DNA of 64,000 nucleotides from Pyropia haitanensis. Lineage: Eukaryota > Rhodophyta > Bangiophyceae > Bangiales > Bangiaceae. The stretch spans positions 3,497,756-3,561,755 of the forward strand of contig SDUX01000008.1 in assembly GCA_008729055.1 (NCBI GenBank). The letters are read 5' to 3'. Positions 54,084-63,480 of this stretch are shown in pieces (positions within the stretch are counted from its first letter, which is position 1; every line of letters begins with the position of its first letter). Below the pieces are notes generated by a model. That model had not been told where the DNA came from. It searched no databases and saw only the letters and a list, made by a program, of their open reading frames with translations. A program made the translations under genes and the position numbers.

Positions 54084-55462
54084 TCAGCGGTCCCGCCCCC
54101 CGGGCGTCACGTCCCGCACGCCCGGCAGCCGGAGCGGCTCGTCATAGCCGAGCACACGCAGCGGTGACCCCGCCCGCCCCGCGGCGGTGAGCACCTCCGC
54201 GAGGCCGTCGGCCGGCAGACCACAGCCCGCCACGTACAGCTCGGTCAGTCCGCCGCCCGCGGGTGGCCGTCCGCCACCGCCGCCGCCGCCGTTGCCGTCG
54301 CCACCACCACCACCACCACCACCACCACCACCACCGCCGGCGCCGCCCCCCCCACCGCCACGCCGGCACACGTCACGGGGCAACAGCCACGCGGCGACCC
54401 CCCCCAGCGGCACCCCCCCCCCCCCCCCCAAGTCCAACACCCGCACCCGCGGGCACGCCGCGGCGAGCGCGCGGAGCCCCCCCCCCCCCGCCCCCCCCCC
54501 CCCACCTCCCGCAGCCGCAGCTCGGTCAACCCCTCCCCCACCGCCACCAGCGCCGCCACCGCCGCGGGCGTCAGGTCGAGGCAGTCGAGGCGGGCGACGG
54601 CGAGCGGCGGCGGCCGCAGCCGCCCCGCCACGAGCGCGCCGCCGAGCGCGGTGATGTAGGCGGGGGCGGCGCCGGGGGGAAACGCACCGCCAACGGCGGC
54701 GGCGGCGGCGCGGCTGGCGGTGAGGCGCACCTCGACGAGCGCCGCGCAGGTGGTGGTCCAGAAGCGGGACGCGGTGGGGGCGGCGGTGGCCGCCGCGGCC
54801 GCGGCGGCCGCCGTTGGTAGCAGGCAGGGGGTGGTCATGGTGAGGACGCGGAGGGTGGGCGGCGGCGGCCCGCCGCCACCGCCGCCGCCGCCGCCGCAGC
54901 CGCCGCCGCTACCGCCGCCGCCGCCACCACGGCGGGGCGGCCCGCTCAGCGCGTCGAGGTCCCAGCCGTCCAAGTCCGCGGCGTACAAGGCGAGCACCGC
55001 CAGCCGTGGCGCGGCGCGCACCACCGCCGCCGCGGCGGCGGGTAGGCGCCCCCGCGCGACGACGTGGAGCTCCCGGAGCGCCGGCAGCAGCCGCGCCGTC
55101 GCGGCCGCCGCGGCGACCCGCGGGGCGGCCCAGCCGGCCGCCGCGGGTGGCAGCAGCAGCGCCGTCACGGCGGAGCGGGAGAGGTGGTACAGGCGGGTGC
55201 ACGTGGCGGCGACGGGGGCGACGGCCGCCCAGCGGGTGACGGACACCGCGTGGGGGGGGGGGGTCGGCGCGGACGCTGCCAACGACACGGCGGCGGGCGG
55301 GCGGCGGGCGTGGTGGGGGGAGGGGGGGGGGGGGGGGGGGGGGGCACGCCCCCACCGTGGGTATAGGAGCGCGTCGATGACGAGGCGCAGGCAGTCGTCG
55401 GGGAGGTCGAGGAGCGTCAGCGGCGGCGGGGTGGGTGGGGGGGGCGCCGCCGCCGGCGGCAT
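54084..55462 (-). CDS. F-box / leucine-rich-repeat protein, one apparent frameshift
   Basis: A predicted substrate receptor of an SCF-type ubiquitin ligase, about 460 residues. From 55462 it starts MPPAAAPPPPTPPPLTLLDL and reaches an F-box-like LLDLPDDCLRLVIDALLYPR, then VAPVAATCTRLYHLSRSAV, which fits the end of an F-box. Leucine-rich units follow: LPALRELHVVARGRLP, APRLAVLALYAADLDGWDLD, PTLRVLTMTTPCLLP, CAALVEVRLTASRAAAAA, LAVARLDCLDLTPAAVAALV, LTELRLREVGGGG, then CPRVRVLDLGGGGGVPLGGV, LTELYVAGCGLPADGLAEVL and SPLRVLGYDEPLRLPGVRDV. The change of frame lies at the C runs 54477-54489 / 54491-54503. Poly-Gly and poly-Pro inserts separate repeats. Targets unknown. Head to head with the histidine phosphatase gene (466 bp apart). 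Confidence 0.65.
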
Positions 55463-55928
55463 GGCCGACGACGGCCGCCGCCCGCGCAGCCGCCGTGGAC
55501 GTGGACGCCGCCGCGGCGGGCGGGCGGGCACCGGCGGGGGGCGGTGGGGTGGGACGAGTCGTCAGGGGGGGGGGGGGGTTGCCACGCCGGCCGCACCGCG
55601 GGACGCGGTGGGGCGGGGGGGGGGGGGCGGGGGGGGGGGGGGGGGCGTCGGCTGGCGCCGACCGCGTGCCGCCGCCGCGGCGGCGGCTGCGGGGAGGGCG
55701 GGGAGGGCGGGAGACGCGCAACCGCCACCACGATGCAAATCGAGCGGGTGTCGGCCAGTGGCTGCCTCAAAAGGGATCGAGGTCCCCTCTCGCATCGGGT
55801 GCCCGCCGCCGCCACGCCGGCCGTGGCCGTCGCCCTGCGCATTCCTCCCCCCCCCCTCCCCCCCTCCCCCCCCCCCAATCCGCCCCCCCCCCTCCCGCCG
55901 CGCCCCCCCTCCCCCAGTCGCCACCACA
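55463..55928. other. Divergent intergenic region
   Basis: G runs at 55567-55577 and 55612-55646 and C-rich tracts at 55850-55910 separate the F-box and histidine phosphatase start codons. A short less GC-rich stretch lies at 55725-55800. Confidence 0.4.
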
Positions 55929-57458
55929 ATGGCGTCCCCCCCCCTTCCCCTCCCTCCCCCCCTCCCCCCCCCCCGGCTGTTCCTCCTCCGCCACGGCGAG
56001 TCCCGCCCCAACGTCGCCGGCCGGGTCGTCTCGCGGCTGCCGGCGGGCGCCGCCGCCGACGCCGGGCTAACGCCCGCGGGCGCCGCGCAGTCTACCGCCG
56101 TCGCGGCACGGCTGCTCACCGCGCTGTGGCCGGCGTCCGCGGCCGGCGCGGCGGCGGCGGCGGCGGCGGCCGCCGCGGCGGCCGCCGCGGCGGCCGCCAC
56201 CGCCGGCGGCGGTGCGGCGCCCGCGTGCGCCTCGCCCCCTCCGTGCACCCCCTCCTCATCACCACCACCACCACCCCCACCACCACCACCACCGTCGCTG
56301 CCGCCGCTGCCGCCGTCGCTGCCGCGGGTGCACGTGCGGGTGGTGGCGTCCCCCTTTTCGCGCACCGTCGAGACCGCCGTCGCGCTCGCGCGGGGGCTCC
56401 TCGGCGTGCCCGCCGTGGCGGCGGCCGAGGAGGCGGCGGCCGCCGTGCCGCCGCTGCCGGCCGCCGCCCCGGGCGGGGACGCTACGAGCGGTGGCGGTGG
56501 CGGCGGTGGCGGTGGCGGCGCCGACGGCGGCGGCCGACGCGCCGCCGCCGCCGCTGGGGACAGCGTCGACGGCAAGACCATCACCAGTGGCGGCGTCGTC
56601 GACGGCGGCAGCGATGGCGGCGTGGACGGCGACGGCGATGGCGGTGACGGTGACCAGCGGGCGGCCGCCGCCGGTGGTGACAGCGTCGATGGCGCGAGCG
56701 TCAATGGCGGCGGCGACGTCGACAGCGGCGGCGGCGACGGCGGTGGCAGGGGTGACAGCGGCAGCGGCGACCGCAACGGCGTCAGCGGCGGGCACGGCTG
56801 GCGGCACGGGGAGGGCGTGACGGTCACCCTCCGCGCCGACGGGCGGCTGGTGGAGCGGGACTTTGGCGTCCACGACGGCGCGTGCCCCGCCGCGGCCGCG
56901 TACGCCGCCGTCTGGGCGGCCGACGCGGCCGCCGCGGCCGCCGCGGCCGGCGGTGGGTGTGCTGACGCGGCGGACGGGGGCGCCCGAGGGGCGGCCGACA
57001 GCGGCGTCGAGCCCCCCGCCGCCGTCGCCGCCCGCATGCGCGCGGCGGTCGTCGCGGCGATGACCGACACGTGGCCGCCAACGTCCCAGGACGGCGAGGC
57101 GGAAGGCGGTGGCGGCACCGGCGGTGGCGGCGGCGACACTGGCGGCGGCGACGGTCGTGGCGGCAGCAGCACGGACGGCGGCGGCGGTGGCGGCGGTGGT
57201 GGTGGCGGCGGTGGCGGGCCGCCGCCGGCGATGCGCCCGCCCCCGCCGCCGCTGCGGGCGGTGGTGGTGGTTGGCCACGGGGACCCGCTGCAGATCCTCG
57301 CCACCGCCTGGGCGGGCGCGCCGCCCGCGGCACACCGCTCGGCGGTGGCGCACCTGGCCAACGCGGAGCTGCGGGAGCTGCCGCCCCTGCCGGTGGGGGA
57401 GGGCGCGGGGGGTGGGATGACGGCCGCGACTGGGACTACCGCCGCGGTGAAGGCGTGA
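55929..57458 (+). CDS. Histidine phosphatase (phosphoglycerate-mutase-like) superfamily protein
   Basis: A 509-residue protein built around a histidine phosphatase core. The N-terminal catalytic motif is PRLFLLRHGESRPNVAGRVV with R21-H22-G23. GLTPAGAAQSTAVAARLL follows, then after an Ala- and Pro-rich insert VVASPFSRTVETAVALARGL with the second catalytic Arg. RLVERDFGVHDG resembles the ERxFG acid-containing segment. AVVVVGHGDPLQILATAW carries the second catalytic His (H450). Substrate cannot be told from sequence; the family includes phosphoglycerate mutases and many small-molecule and protein phosphatases. About 200 residues of repetitive GGxDGDG-type sequence between the second Arg motif and RLVERDFG make it roughly twice the usual length. 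Start at 55929 (CACAATGG) lies just before the first strand. Uninterrupted frame. Confidence 0.82.
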   Translation: MASPPLPLPPPLPPPRLFLLRHGESRPNVAGRVVSRLPAGAAADAGLTPAGAAQSTAVAARLLTALWPASAAGAAAAAAAAAAAAAAAAATAGGGAAPACASPPPCTPSSSPPPPPPPPPPPSLPPLPPSLPRVHVRVVASPFSRTVETAVALARGLLGVPAVAAAEEAAAAVPPLPAAAPGGDATSGGGGGGGGGGADGGGRRAAAAAGDSVDGKTITSGGVVDGGSDGGVDGDGDGGDGDQRAAAAGGDSVDGASVNGGGDVDSGGGDGGGRGDSGSGDRNGVSGGHGWRHGEGVTVTLRADGRLVERDFGVHDGACPAAAAYAAVWAADAAAAAAAAGGGCADAADGGARGAADSGVEPPAAVAARMRAAVVAAMTDTWPPTSQDGEAEGGGGTGGGGGDTGGGDGRGGSSTDGGGGGGGGGGGGGGPPPAMRPPPPPLRAVVVVGHGDPLQILATAWAGAPPAAHRSAVAHLANAELRELPPLPVGEGAGGGMTAATGTTAAVKA

Positions 57459-58192
57459 GGGTGGCCGGATGGGGGGGGGGGACAGGGAGGGGGGGGGGGG
57501 GGAATGGGAACGTGATGTGGGGAGTGGAGGGGGGACGGAGGTGGGAGGGTGGCCCGCACCGGCCCAGCCCTGCCCGACGTGCCGCTGGTGCGCTGTGCGT
57601 GGCGGCCGGGACGGCGCGCGGCCGGCGGCGCCGCGCCTGCGGCCACGGGCTGCCGCGTCGGCCTCCGTTTTCTTCCAGGCCATTGCCGTTCCCCTGGAAG
57701 CCGCTCGTGATGGGCGTACGAGCCCCCCACCCCACCCCCCCCCCCCCCGCCCCCGACGCCCTGTCTCTGGCGCTCGTCTTTTTGCGGCACGACGCCCGTT
57801 TTGCGGCCCACTCCCCGCTCCACCCACCCGGCGGCGGCGGCGGGGCTGGCGTCCCGACGCTGTGGCCGACGGCGTTCCCCCACGCCGCGTGGGCGGGCAC
57901 CCGTCTGGCGGGAGCCGGCGTGGTGCCCGCCACCGCCGACGCGTCGGGGTTGGGAAGCAGGCGGCGACCGCCGCGGCCGCACCGCCGGCGACACGCCACC
58001 AATGGCCGCGCCAGTGCGCGGCAGTGGCGGCGGCGGCGGCGGCGGCCGCGGCGGCGGCCACAGCCATCGTGACCGCCGCCCCCCCGCGTGGTCGTACGCC
58101 GCCGCGGTGGTCGCTCCCATCGCCCACCCCGCCGCGGACACGCCGCCAGTGGGCACGACGGTGCGCGGCGGTGGCGGCGGCGGCGGTCGCGA

Positions 58193-58237
<45 letters not shown>

Positions 58238-59628
58238 GCGGCCGAGCCGCCGACGCGGGCGGCCGCGTGGAGGGACCGCCCGCGTAGCCCGGGCTGTGGG
58301 TGCGGCGGGCGCGTCCGCCGCGGCGGCAGCGCCGGCAGCCGCCGTCGACGACGCCGCGGCGGGCGGCGGGACGCGGCCGCGTGGGCGTCTCGGCGGCGGC
58401 ACCAGCGGTTGTCGCGCGGGTGCGGTGGCGGCGGCGGCGGCGGAAAAAAACACGTACCACGGGGGGGGGGGGGGGAGGACGCCCCTGACCGCACCCGCCC
58501 GCACAGGGGGGAGGAGGGGACCGCGCCACGCGCGCGCGGCGGCCCAACGGGCGCCGCGGCCGCCAGCCGCGGCGGGTCTCGGTGGGGCCACCCCGCGGCA
58601 CCGCGGCGGCGGCCGACGGCCGCGCGCCGCCGGCCGCGGCGGCCGGCGGCCGCCGCCGCCGGCGACGCGCGCCGCGGGTGGCGGCGGTGCCCGCCCCCAC
58701 GCACGCCCGGCACGGCGGTCCCTCGCGGCGGCGGCGGCCGCCGGCCGCGGCCAGCCGGCGGCCGGCCGGCGCGCGGTGCGCGCGCGCGCGGCGGGACACG
58801 GCCCCGGGGCGGGGGGGGGAGCGGGGGGGGGAGCGGGGGGGGTGGGGCGCCGCCGCCGCGGCCGCCGCGGCCACCGCGGCGGCGGCGGCGGCGTGGCCAG
58901 CGTCGTGGCCGCCGCCGCGACGGCGGCCGCGCGCCGCGCGCGCCGCGCGCCGCCGCCGCGCGGCGGCGCGTGCGGTCCATCCCACCGCCGGCCGGCCGGC
59001 CGGCCGCCCCCGGCGGCGGGCGCGCCGCGCGTGGCGCCCGCGGCGGGCGCGCCGTCGGCGGGTTGCCGCGTCGGTCGGCGGCGCCGACGGCGGGCGGTAC
59101 CGGCTTGACGGCCGCGCCACCGCGAGGGGGGGGCCGCCCGCGGGCAGACGCTGGCGCTGCCGCCGCCGCCGGCGGCAGGGGCGGGCGGCGCCAGGGGGGG
59201 GCGGCGGCCGGTCCTGGTCGCGCCGCGCCGGCCGGGGTGGGGGGCGGCCGCCGCCCCCGTGGCGGCCGCCGCCGCGCCGCGGCCACGTGGTCTGCGGGTG
59301 TGATGTCGGCCGACGTGTGGGCCACTGCCGTCGCCGCTGCCCGCCCGCCACGCTGTTGGCGGGGATGGCCGGTGCGCGGCGGGGGATCCTCGCCACGACT
59401 CGCCGCGGGCGGCGCGCCCCCGGCCGCCGCCGCGGGCGGCGCGCCCCCGGCCGCCGCCCTCTTCCCCACCCCTGTTTTCTCCGCCTCTCCCCTCTCCGCC
59501 TCCCCCTCTCCCTCTGTTTGTGGTTCCCTTCTTTGCTTGCCCCCCCCCCGGCCGCCGCCCGCCATGGCGGCCACCCCCCCCCCGCGGCGGCCGACGTGGC
59601 CGCCGCCACCGCCGCCGCCCTCACCGCG
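57459..59628. other. Extremely GC-rich intergenic region
   Basis: A very GC-dense part of the window, with G runs, GGCCGGCC blocks (58760-59010) and GGGGGGAGC repeats at 58808-58842. A diverged internal duplication relates about 57988-58050 to 58136-58200. A plus-strand Gly-rich frame with HRDRRPPAWSYAAAVVAPIA is present but I cannot support it as a gene. The MOSC gene may really start at 59564 (see that entry). Confidence 0.4.
59401..59454. repeat. 27-bp direct repeat, two copies
   Basis: Two adjacent identical 27-bp units, 59401-59427 and 59428-59454, each beginning CGCCGCGGGCGGCGCGCCC. Confidence 0.75.
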
Positions 59629-60055
59629 ATGGCCGCCTCCCCCCGCGTCGGCGTCGTGGAGCACCTGCTCGTCCGCCCCAGCGTCGGCGGCCGCGCCCCA
59701 GCGCGGGCGCTGGCGCTGTCGGCCGCCGCGGGCGCCGCGGGCGACGTGTACGCGGGGCCCCCCGACGGGCAGGTGTGCGCGACCAACGGGCGCGTCCTGC
59801 GGGGTCTGGTCGCCCTCGGCGGCGGGCCCGCCTCGGCCGCCGCCGCCGCCGCCGCCGCCGCTGCCGCCGCCGCGGCGGCCGCCGCGGCGGCCGCCGACGG
59901 GCAGCCGGTCGACGCGGCGGCGGCGGAGGCGGCGCTCGGCCCGGCGGGCGGCGCGTGGGACGCCGCGGGCGACCAGCTGTTCCTCGACTGGGACCTGTCG
60001 CCCGACCACCTCCGGCCGGGCGATACGGTGCGCATTGGCGGCGGCGGTGGGGGCG

Positions 60056-60112
<57 letters not shown>

Positions 60113-60324
60113 GCGACAGCGGCGGGGGCGTGACGCTTGTCGTGTCGGCCAAGCCGCACAATGGGTGCGCCAAGTTTGCCGCCCGCTACGGCCGCGCCGC
60201 GCTGGGCGTCGTCAACGGGCCCGCCGGCCGGCGGGGGCGGCTGCGGGGCATCTACTTTACGGTTGTGGCGGGGGGGGTGGTGCGCGTCGGCGACGCGGTT
60301 GTCAAGGTGGGACCCGAGGAGTAG
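59629..60324 (+). CDS. MOSC-domain protein
   Basis: A small MOSC-domain protein, 231 residues from 59629. MOSC domains bind or transfer sulfur and molybdenum-cofactor-linked groups; stand-alone eukaryotic versions are poorly characterised. Seen are VGVVEHLLVRPSVGGRAPA (first strand), GDQLFLDWDLSPDHLRPGDT with VRIGG (core barrel), the signature LVVSAKPHNGCAKFAARYGR with the conserved Cys, and GRRGRLRGIYFTVVAGGVVR followed by VGDAV. Two Ala/Gly-rich inserts lie between strands. An upstream ATG at 59564 (MAAT, then a 10-nt C run at 59574-59583) would join in frame if the run differed by one or two bases, adding about 22 residues. TGTACA occurs 81 bp after the stop. Confidence 0.78.
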
Positions 60325-60686
60325 GGGGGTTGGGGGGGGGGGGGGGCGGGCTTCGCGTCTTGTGGGAGTGCTCCCGGTGGGCGGGGGGGTGATGGTTGGT
60401 TGTATGTACAGGAGGAGAGGGGGAGGTGCTCCATGAGGCGGTCGCTGGAGGGGACAGCAGCCCGCTCCCCGCCCGCGTCGGGACTGGGGCACCTCGCCGC
60501 CCGCGTCGGGGCTGGGGCACCCCGCCGCCCGCTCCCCGCGAGCATCCCGACCCCCATTCCTCTCGCTGCCTGCAAAACCAGTGTTGTGCAATCTGTCAGA
60601 CGGAAAATTTTTCTTCAGTCATTCCTGTCGCTTTCAAAGACAGTGGGGAAAAAGAGCAGGTAGGAGAGGGCGTCAGGCCCCCACTG
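60325..60686. other. Intergenic with TGTATGTACA and a short direct repeat
   Basis: TGTATGTACA lies at 60401-60410, placed as expected for a 3'-end signal of the MOSC gene. At 60474-60526 the segment CGCCCGCGTCGGGRCTGGGG occurs twice, followed by CACC. Confidence 0.5.
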
Positions 60687-61262
60687 TCAAGAACTATCAG
60701 TAGAGTTCGAGAGAACTCCTGGAGTATTTTCGTCTGGGCGCCGGCTCTCACGGCGGCGGCTGCGCCGGGGACGTCCGCCCCCCCTCCTTCCATGGCGTCG
60801 CCCATCCACGGTGCGCCCCGCCCCCCCCCCCGTCCCTCCCCGGTGGTGATCTGACTTCACCCACATGCCCGGTGCCTGCCTCGTCACCCGCCCCCCTCCC
60901 CCCCCCTCGTCCGACGCCCCGCGGTCGCATGCGGCCCCCGCGGGTATCCTCTGCGCCACCCCCGCAACCCCCTTCACCCCACCCCCGCCCACCCCCCGCC
61001 CCACCCTCCCCTCCGGGGATTGCGCGCCGGTCGAGCCAGATGCACACGACCTCCCGATCGCCGCCAGCATGTCCGGAAACTGAGATAATGCATGCTCGCA
61101 ATGGCGTAGGTGGCCCTCCATACGAGTGATGTTATCATAAAGGGAGTACACGCACGCGTCAGCACCGCAGGTCAGAGTCCTCCGACCATCTCGAACGATC
61201 ACCTTCACAAAGCGGTACACCGGTCGCTGCTCCCGGGGTGCTCGTACAGGGTGAGGGGTCAT
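60687..61262 (-). CDS. BED-like zinc-finger protein or transposase remnant
   Basis: A 191-residue frame whose N-terminal half is not low-complexity: YRFVKVIVRDGRRTLTCGAD, ACVYSLYDNITRMEGHLRHC and EHALSQFPDMLAAIGRSC. The C-x4-C ... H-x3-to-5-C/H layout with TRMEGHLRHC resembles BED zinc fingers, common at the N-terminus of hAT-type transposases and of proteins derived from them. The C-terminal half is Gly/Arg-rich and probably not conserved. No transposase catalytic domain is seen next to it, so it is either the surviving 5' part of an element, a first exon, or a small recruited DNA-binding protein. The surrounding 60.5-62.3 kb has lower GC content than its neighbours, in keeping with inserted DNA. 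Confidence 0.4.
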   Translation of the reverse strand: MTPHPVRAPREQRPVYRFVKVIVRDGRRTLTCGADACVYSLYDNITRMEGHLRHCEHALSQFPDMLAAIGRSCASGSTGAQSPEGRVGRGVGGGGVKGVAGVAQRIPAGAACDRGASDEGGGGGRVTRQAPGMWVKSDHHRGGTGGGAGRTVDGRRHGRRGGGRPRRSRRRESRRPDENTPGVLSNSTDSS

Positions 61263-62619
61263 GTTGACGTCAGCTTTGCCGTCGTGGGCGGCTCCTCGCA
61301 GGCGTGGGCAGCCACAGCGAGAAGCTGGTCGGACGCGGTGCGTCCGACCAGCACGGTCGGGACGGCAAGTCGGAGGCCGTTCCGGATAGCGGGCTGGACG
61401 GACTTGGCGTACTGCCGCCGCCTTTCAAAGGTCAATCCGCGCCAAACGCCACGTGTCGGACAGAAAGGGAAAGAAAGGAAATGTCAGGAAATCGCGCCGC
61501 ACGGGGCCGTGCGGAGGGGTGCTTGACATGTCAAGGAAATTTCCATACGTGGCGGACAGATGCACAACGCTATGCAAAACAGAATATGCATGTCTGGGGT
61601 GTGCGCGCAACTGGACGACGGGGGACGACCAGAGCCGGGAGGCGGTGGGGGGTCCAATGGCGGCCGCGGTGTCGTTCTCGGCGTCTGCTTGGCTCGCCCG
61701 CGCCCCGGCGACGTGTGTGTGGACACGGTCGTCGGAGCGCACCGCTGGGAGGCCCCCCGCTGCGGCTGGTCGTGTCGGGGACGCGCGGCGGGGAAGTGAT
61801 GGACGCAACGAGAGGGAAAAAAAAAAAAAAATAGATGCGTACGGAGGACGACCAGCACACGAGAAAAAAAAAAAAGAGGTGGCACAGCCCACCACGCCCG
61901 TGACACGCAAGGGAGAGGACGGAAACCCAAAAATAGACACACGAGCACCACCCCAGCCAGGGGCAGCAACGACACGCGGGGGGACACCCGCCGCGGCCGC
62001 AGCAAACGCGTCGCCTCGGACCGCCCGCGGCAGCCCACAAGCGCGCGAGGGCGCAACGGCGCAGCGGCACCTGGCCGGGTCGCCTGCCCTGCCCGTCCAC
62101 GGGTATGGACACGCAAGCGGGCCCACCGCCACTGGCCACCACACCACCCACCTCACGGAACGCAGCGCTACACCACAGACCCGCCAGGCGGGCACACAGC
62201 CGGGAATCACGTCGGTCAGCCTCAGCGTCGGAGACAAGGCAGGCTTCCCCCGCCGCACCCCGCGCGGACTCGAGCGACATCTTGGCTTGCACCGCCCGTG
62301 GTGTCTTCTTGCGCCACCCCTGCTTCACTCCTTCCTCCCGTTGTCTGGTCATACTACCGCCGTCTAGTTGGCGGTACACGACGTGGCAGCAAACACGGAT
62401 GGGCCCCCCTCCTCCCCCAAAAAACACAACCGAAAAGAAGCCCGGTTGCGTCCGGTCGCGCCGCGCCCGGCGCTTCACGGTCGGCCGCCCGCACCAGCTT
62501 GACCACTGCGCACGGCACCACCCCCTCCACTCCCCTTCTGCACCCCCTCACCTTCAACCACCTCCCCCGCTCCCCCCTCCCAGGTTCCACCCATGTGTGT
62601 CGACCCCACCCCCCTGACA
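61263..62619. other. Intergenic with hairpin, palindrome and A-runs
   Basis: No gene is recognised. It holds the 13-bp-arm hairpin at 61324-61352, the palindrome CTTGACATGTCAAG at 61522-61535 and two A runs (about 61817-61831 and 61864-61875). A C/T-rich leader-like tract at 62515-62600 is the 3' flank of the RING gene. Confidence 0.45.
61324..61352. repeat. Perfect inverted repeat (13-bp arms, 3-nt loop)
   Basis: GCTGGTCGGACGC, loop GGT, then GCGTCCGACCAGC. The arms pair without mismatch. It lies 62 bp upstream of the BED-like frame. Confidence 0.85.
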
Positions 62620-63480
62620 TCAGTCGCATTTCCGGCTGCTTTCACCGACGCCGCCCTTGCACACGGGGCACACCGCGCGGACGTCCAGCCAGCGGGCGCC
62701 ACACGCCCGGTGCATGCCGTGGCCACAGCCGAGGACCATGACGCGGTCGCCACGGCCCATCACGTCGAGGCAGACGGTGCAGACCTCGCCGCCCAGCGGC
62801 CGGCGGCTGCCGCCCGCCGCCGCGGGGGTGCTGCTGCTGCTGCTGCCGCCGCTGTCCGCGTCGGGGGCACCGCCAGCGGGCGGCCCCTCCTCGTCGTCAC
62901 CCAGCACCTTGACGGGCAGCGACTCGACCACCTCCTTGGTGGCCCCCCGCGGGACCGCCCCGCCAAACGCGTCCAGCTCCAGCAGCGCCTCATAGTCGGC
63001 GGGCGTAAACTCCCGGTCCACCCGCATCAGCCGCGCGGCGGTGCGAGCATACGCGAGCCGCTGCGCCAGCGACGGCGTCGAGGAGCCCCGGCCGCCGCCG
63101 CCGCCGCCACTGCCCGCACCGGCACCCCCGGCACTGCCGGCGCGGCCGCCACCATTGCTCCCCCGCCGGAGAGTGGTGAGGATGAGCCGCGTCGCCGACA
63201 GGATGGTGAGCACCGCCAGTGGCGGCAGCAGCGCCGCCAGGCCCGCCGACATGGCCGCCGCGGCCGTCGACAGGGAGGTGGCCACGCCGCCAGGGAGGCC
63301 CGTCGGCAGCGGAGGCAGGGCGTCCAGGGACGGCAGCGAGGGGATGGGGGGGGGGGGGCGGGCGTGATGGTAAGCGCCGCGCTCGCAGACAGGGCGGAGA
63401 TATGCATCGTCGTGGCGTCCGTGAGGGGGTGAGGGGGAGACTACAACGCCCACAAGAACGTCAGTGGCACAGGCAGGCAA
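62620..63480 (-). CDS. Membrane RING-H2 protein (probable E3 ubiquitin ligase)
   Basis: A 286-residue protein with one likely membrane segment (about 75-103, MSAGLAALLPPLAVLTILSA then TRLILTTL), a Gly-rich cytosolic linker and a C-terminal RING-H2 finger. The zinc ligands are C234, C237, C252, H254, H257, C260, C271 and C274 (C-x2-C-x14-C-x-H-x2-H-x2-C-x10-C-x2-C), with the E2-binding-type W263 in RWLDV. Between them is LAQRLAYARTAARLMRVDRE and FTPADYEALLELDAFGG. Such proteins act in ubiquitination at endomembranes; the target is unknown. The upstream end is uncertain: a Met at 63407 (MHISALSASAALTITPAPP) looks more like a signal sequence and would join the frame if the 13-nt G run at 63346-63358 were one or two bases different. 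Confidence 0.75.
   Translation of the reverse strand: MPACATDVLVGVVVSPSPPHGRHDDAYLRPVCERGAYHHARPPPPIPSLPSLDALPPLPTGLPGGVATSLSTAAAAMSAGLAALLPPLAVLTILSATRLILTTLRRGSNGGGRAGSAGGAGAGSGGGGGGRGSSTPSLAQRLAYARTAARLMRVDREFTPADYEALLELDAFGGAVPRGATKEVVESLPVKVLGDDEEGPPAGGAPDADSGGSSSSSTPAAAGGSRRPLGGEVCTVCLDVMGRGDRVMVLGCGHGMHRACGARWLDVRAVCPVCKGGVGESSRKCD

Noticed and set aside
61817..61875. Two A runs as possible poly(A) tails of retroposed sequences
   Set aside because: No upstream SINE- or LINE-like body and no target-site duplication could be seen.
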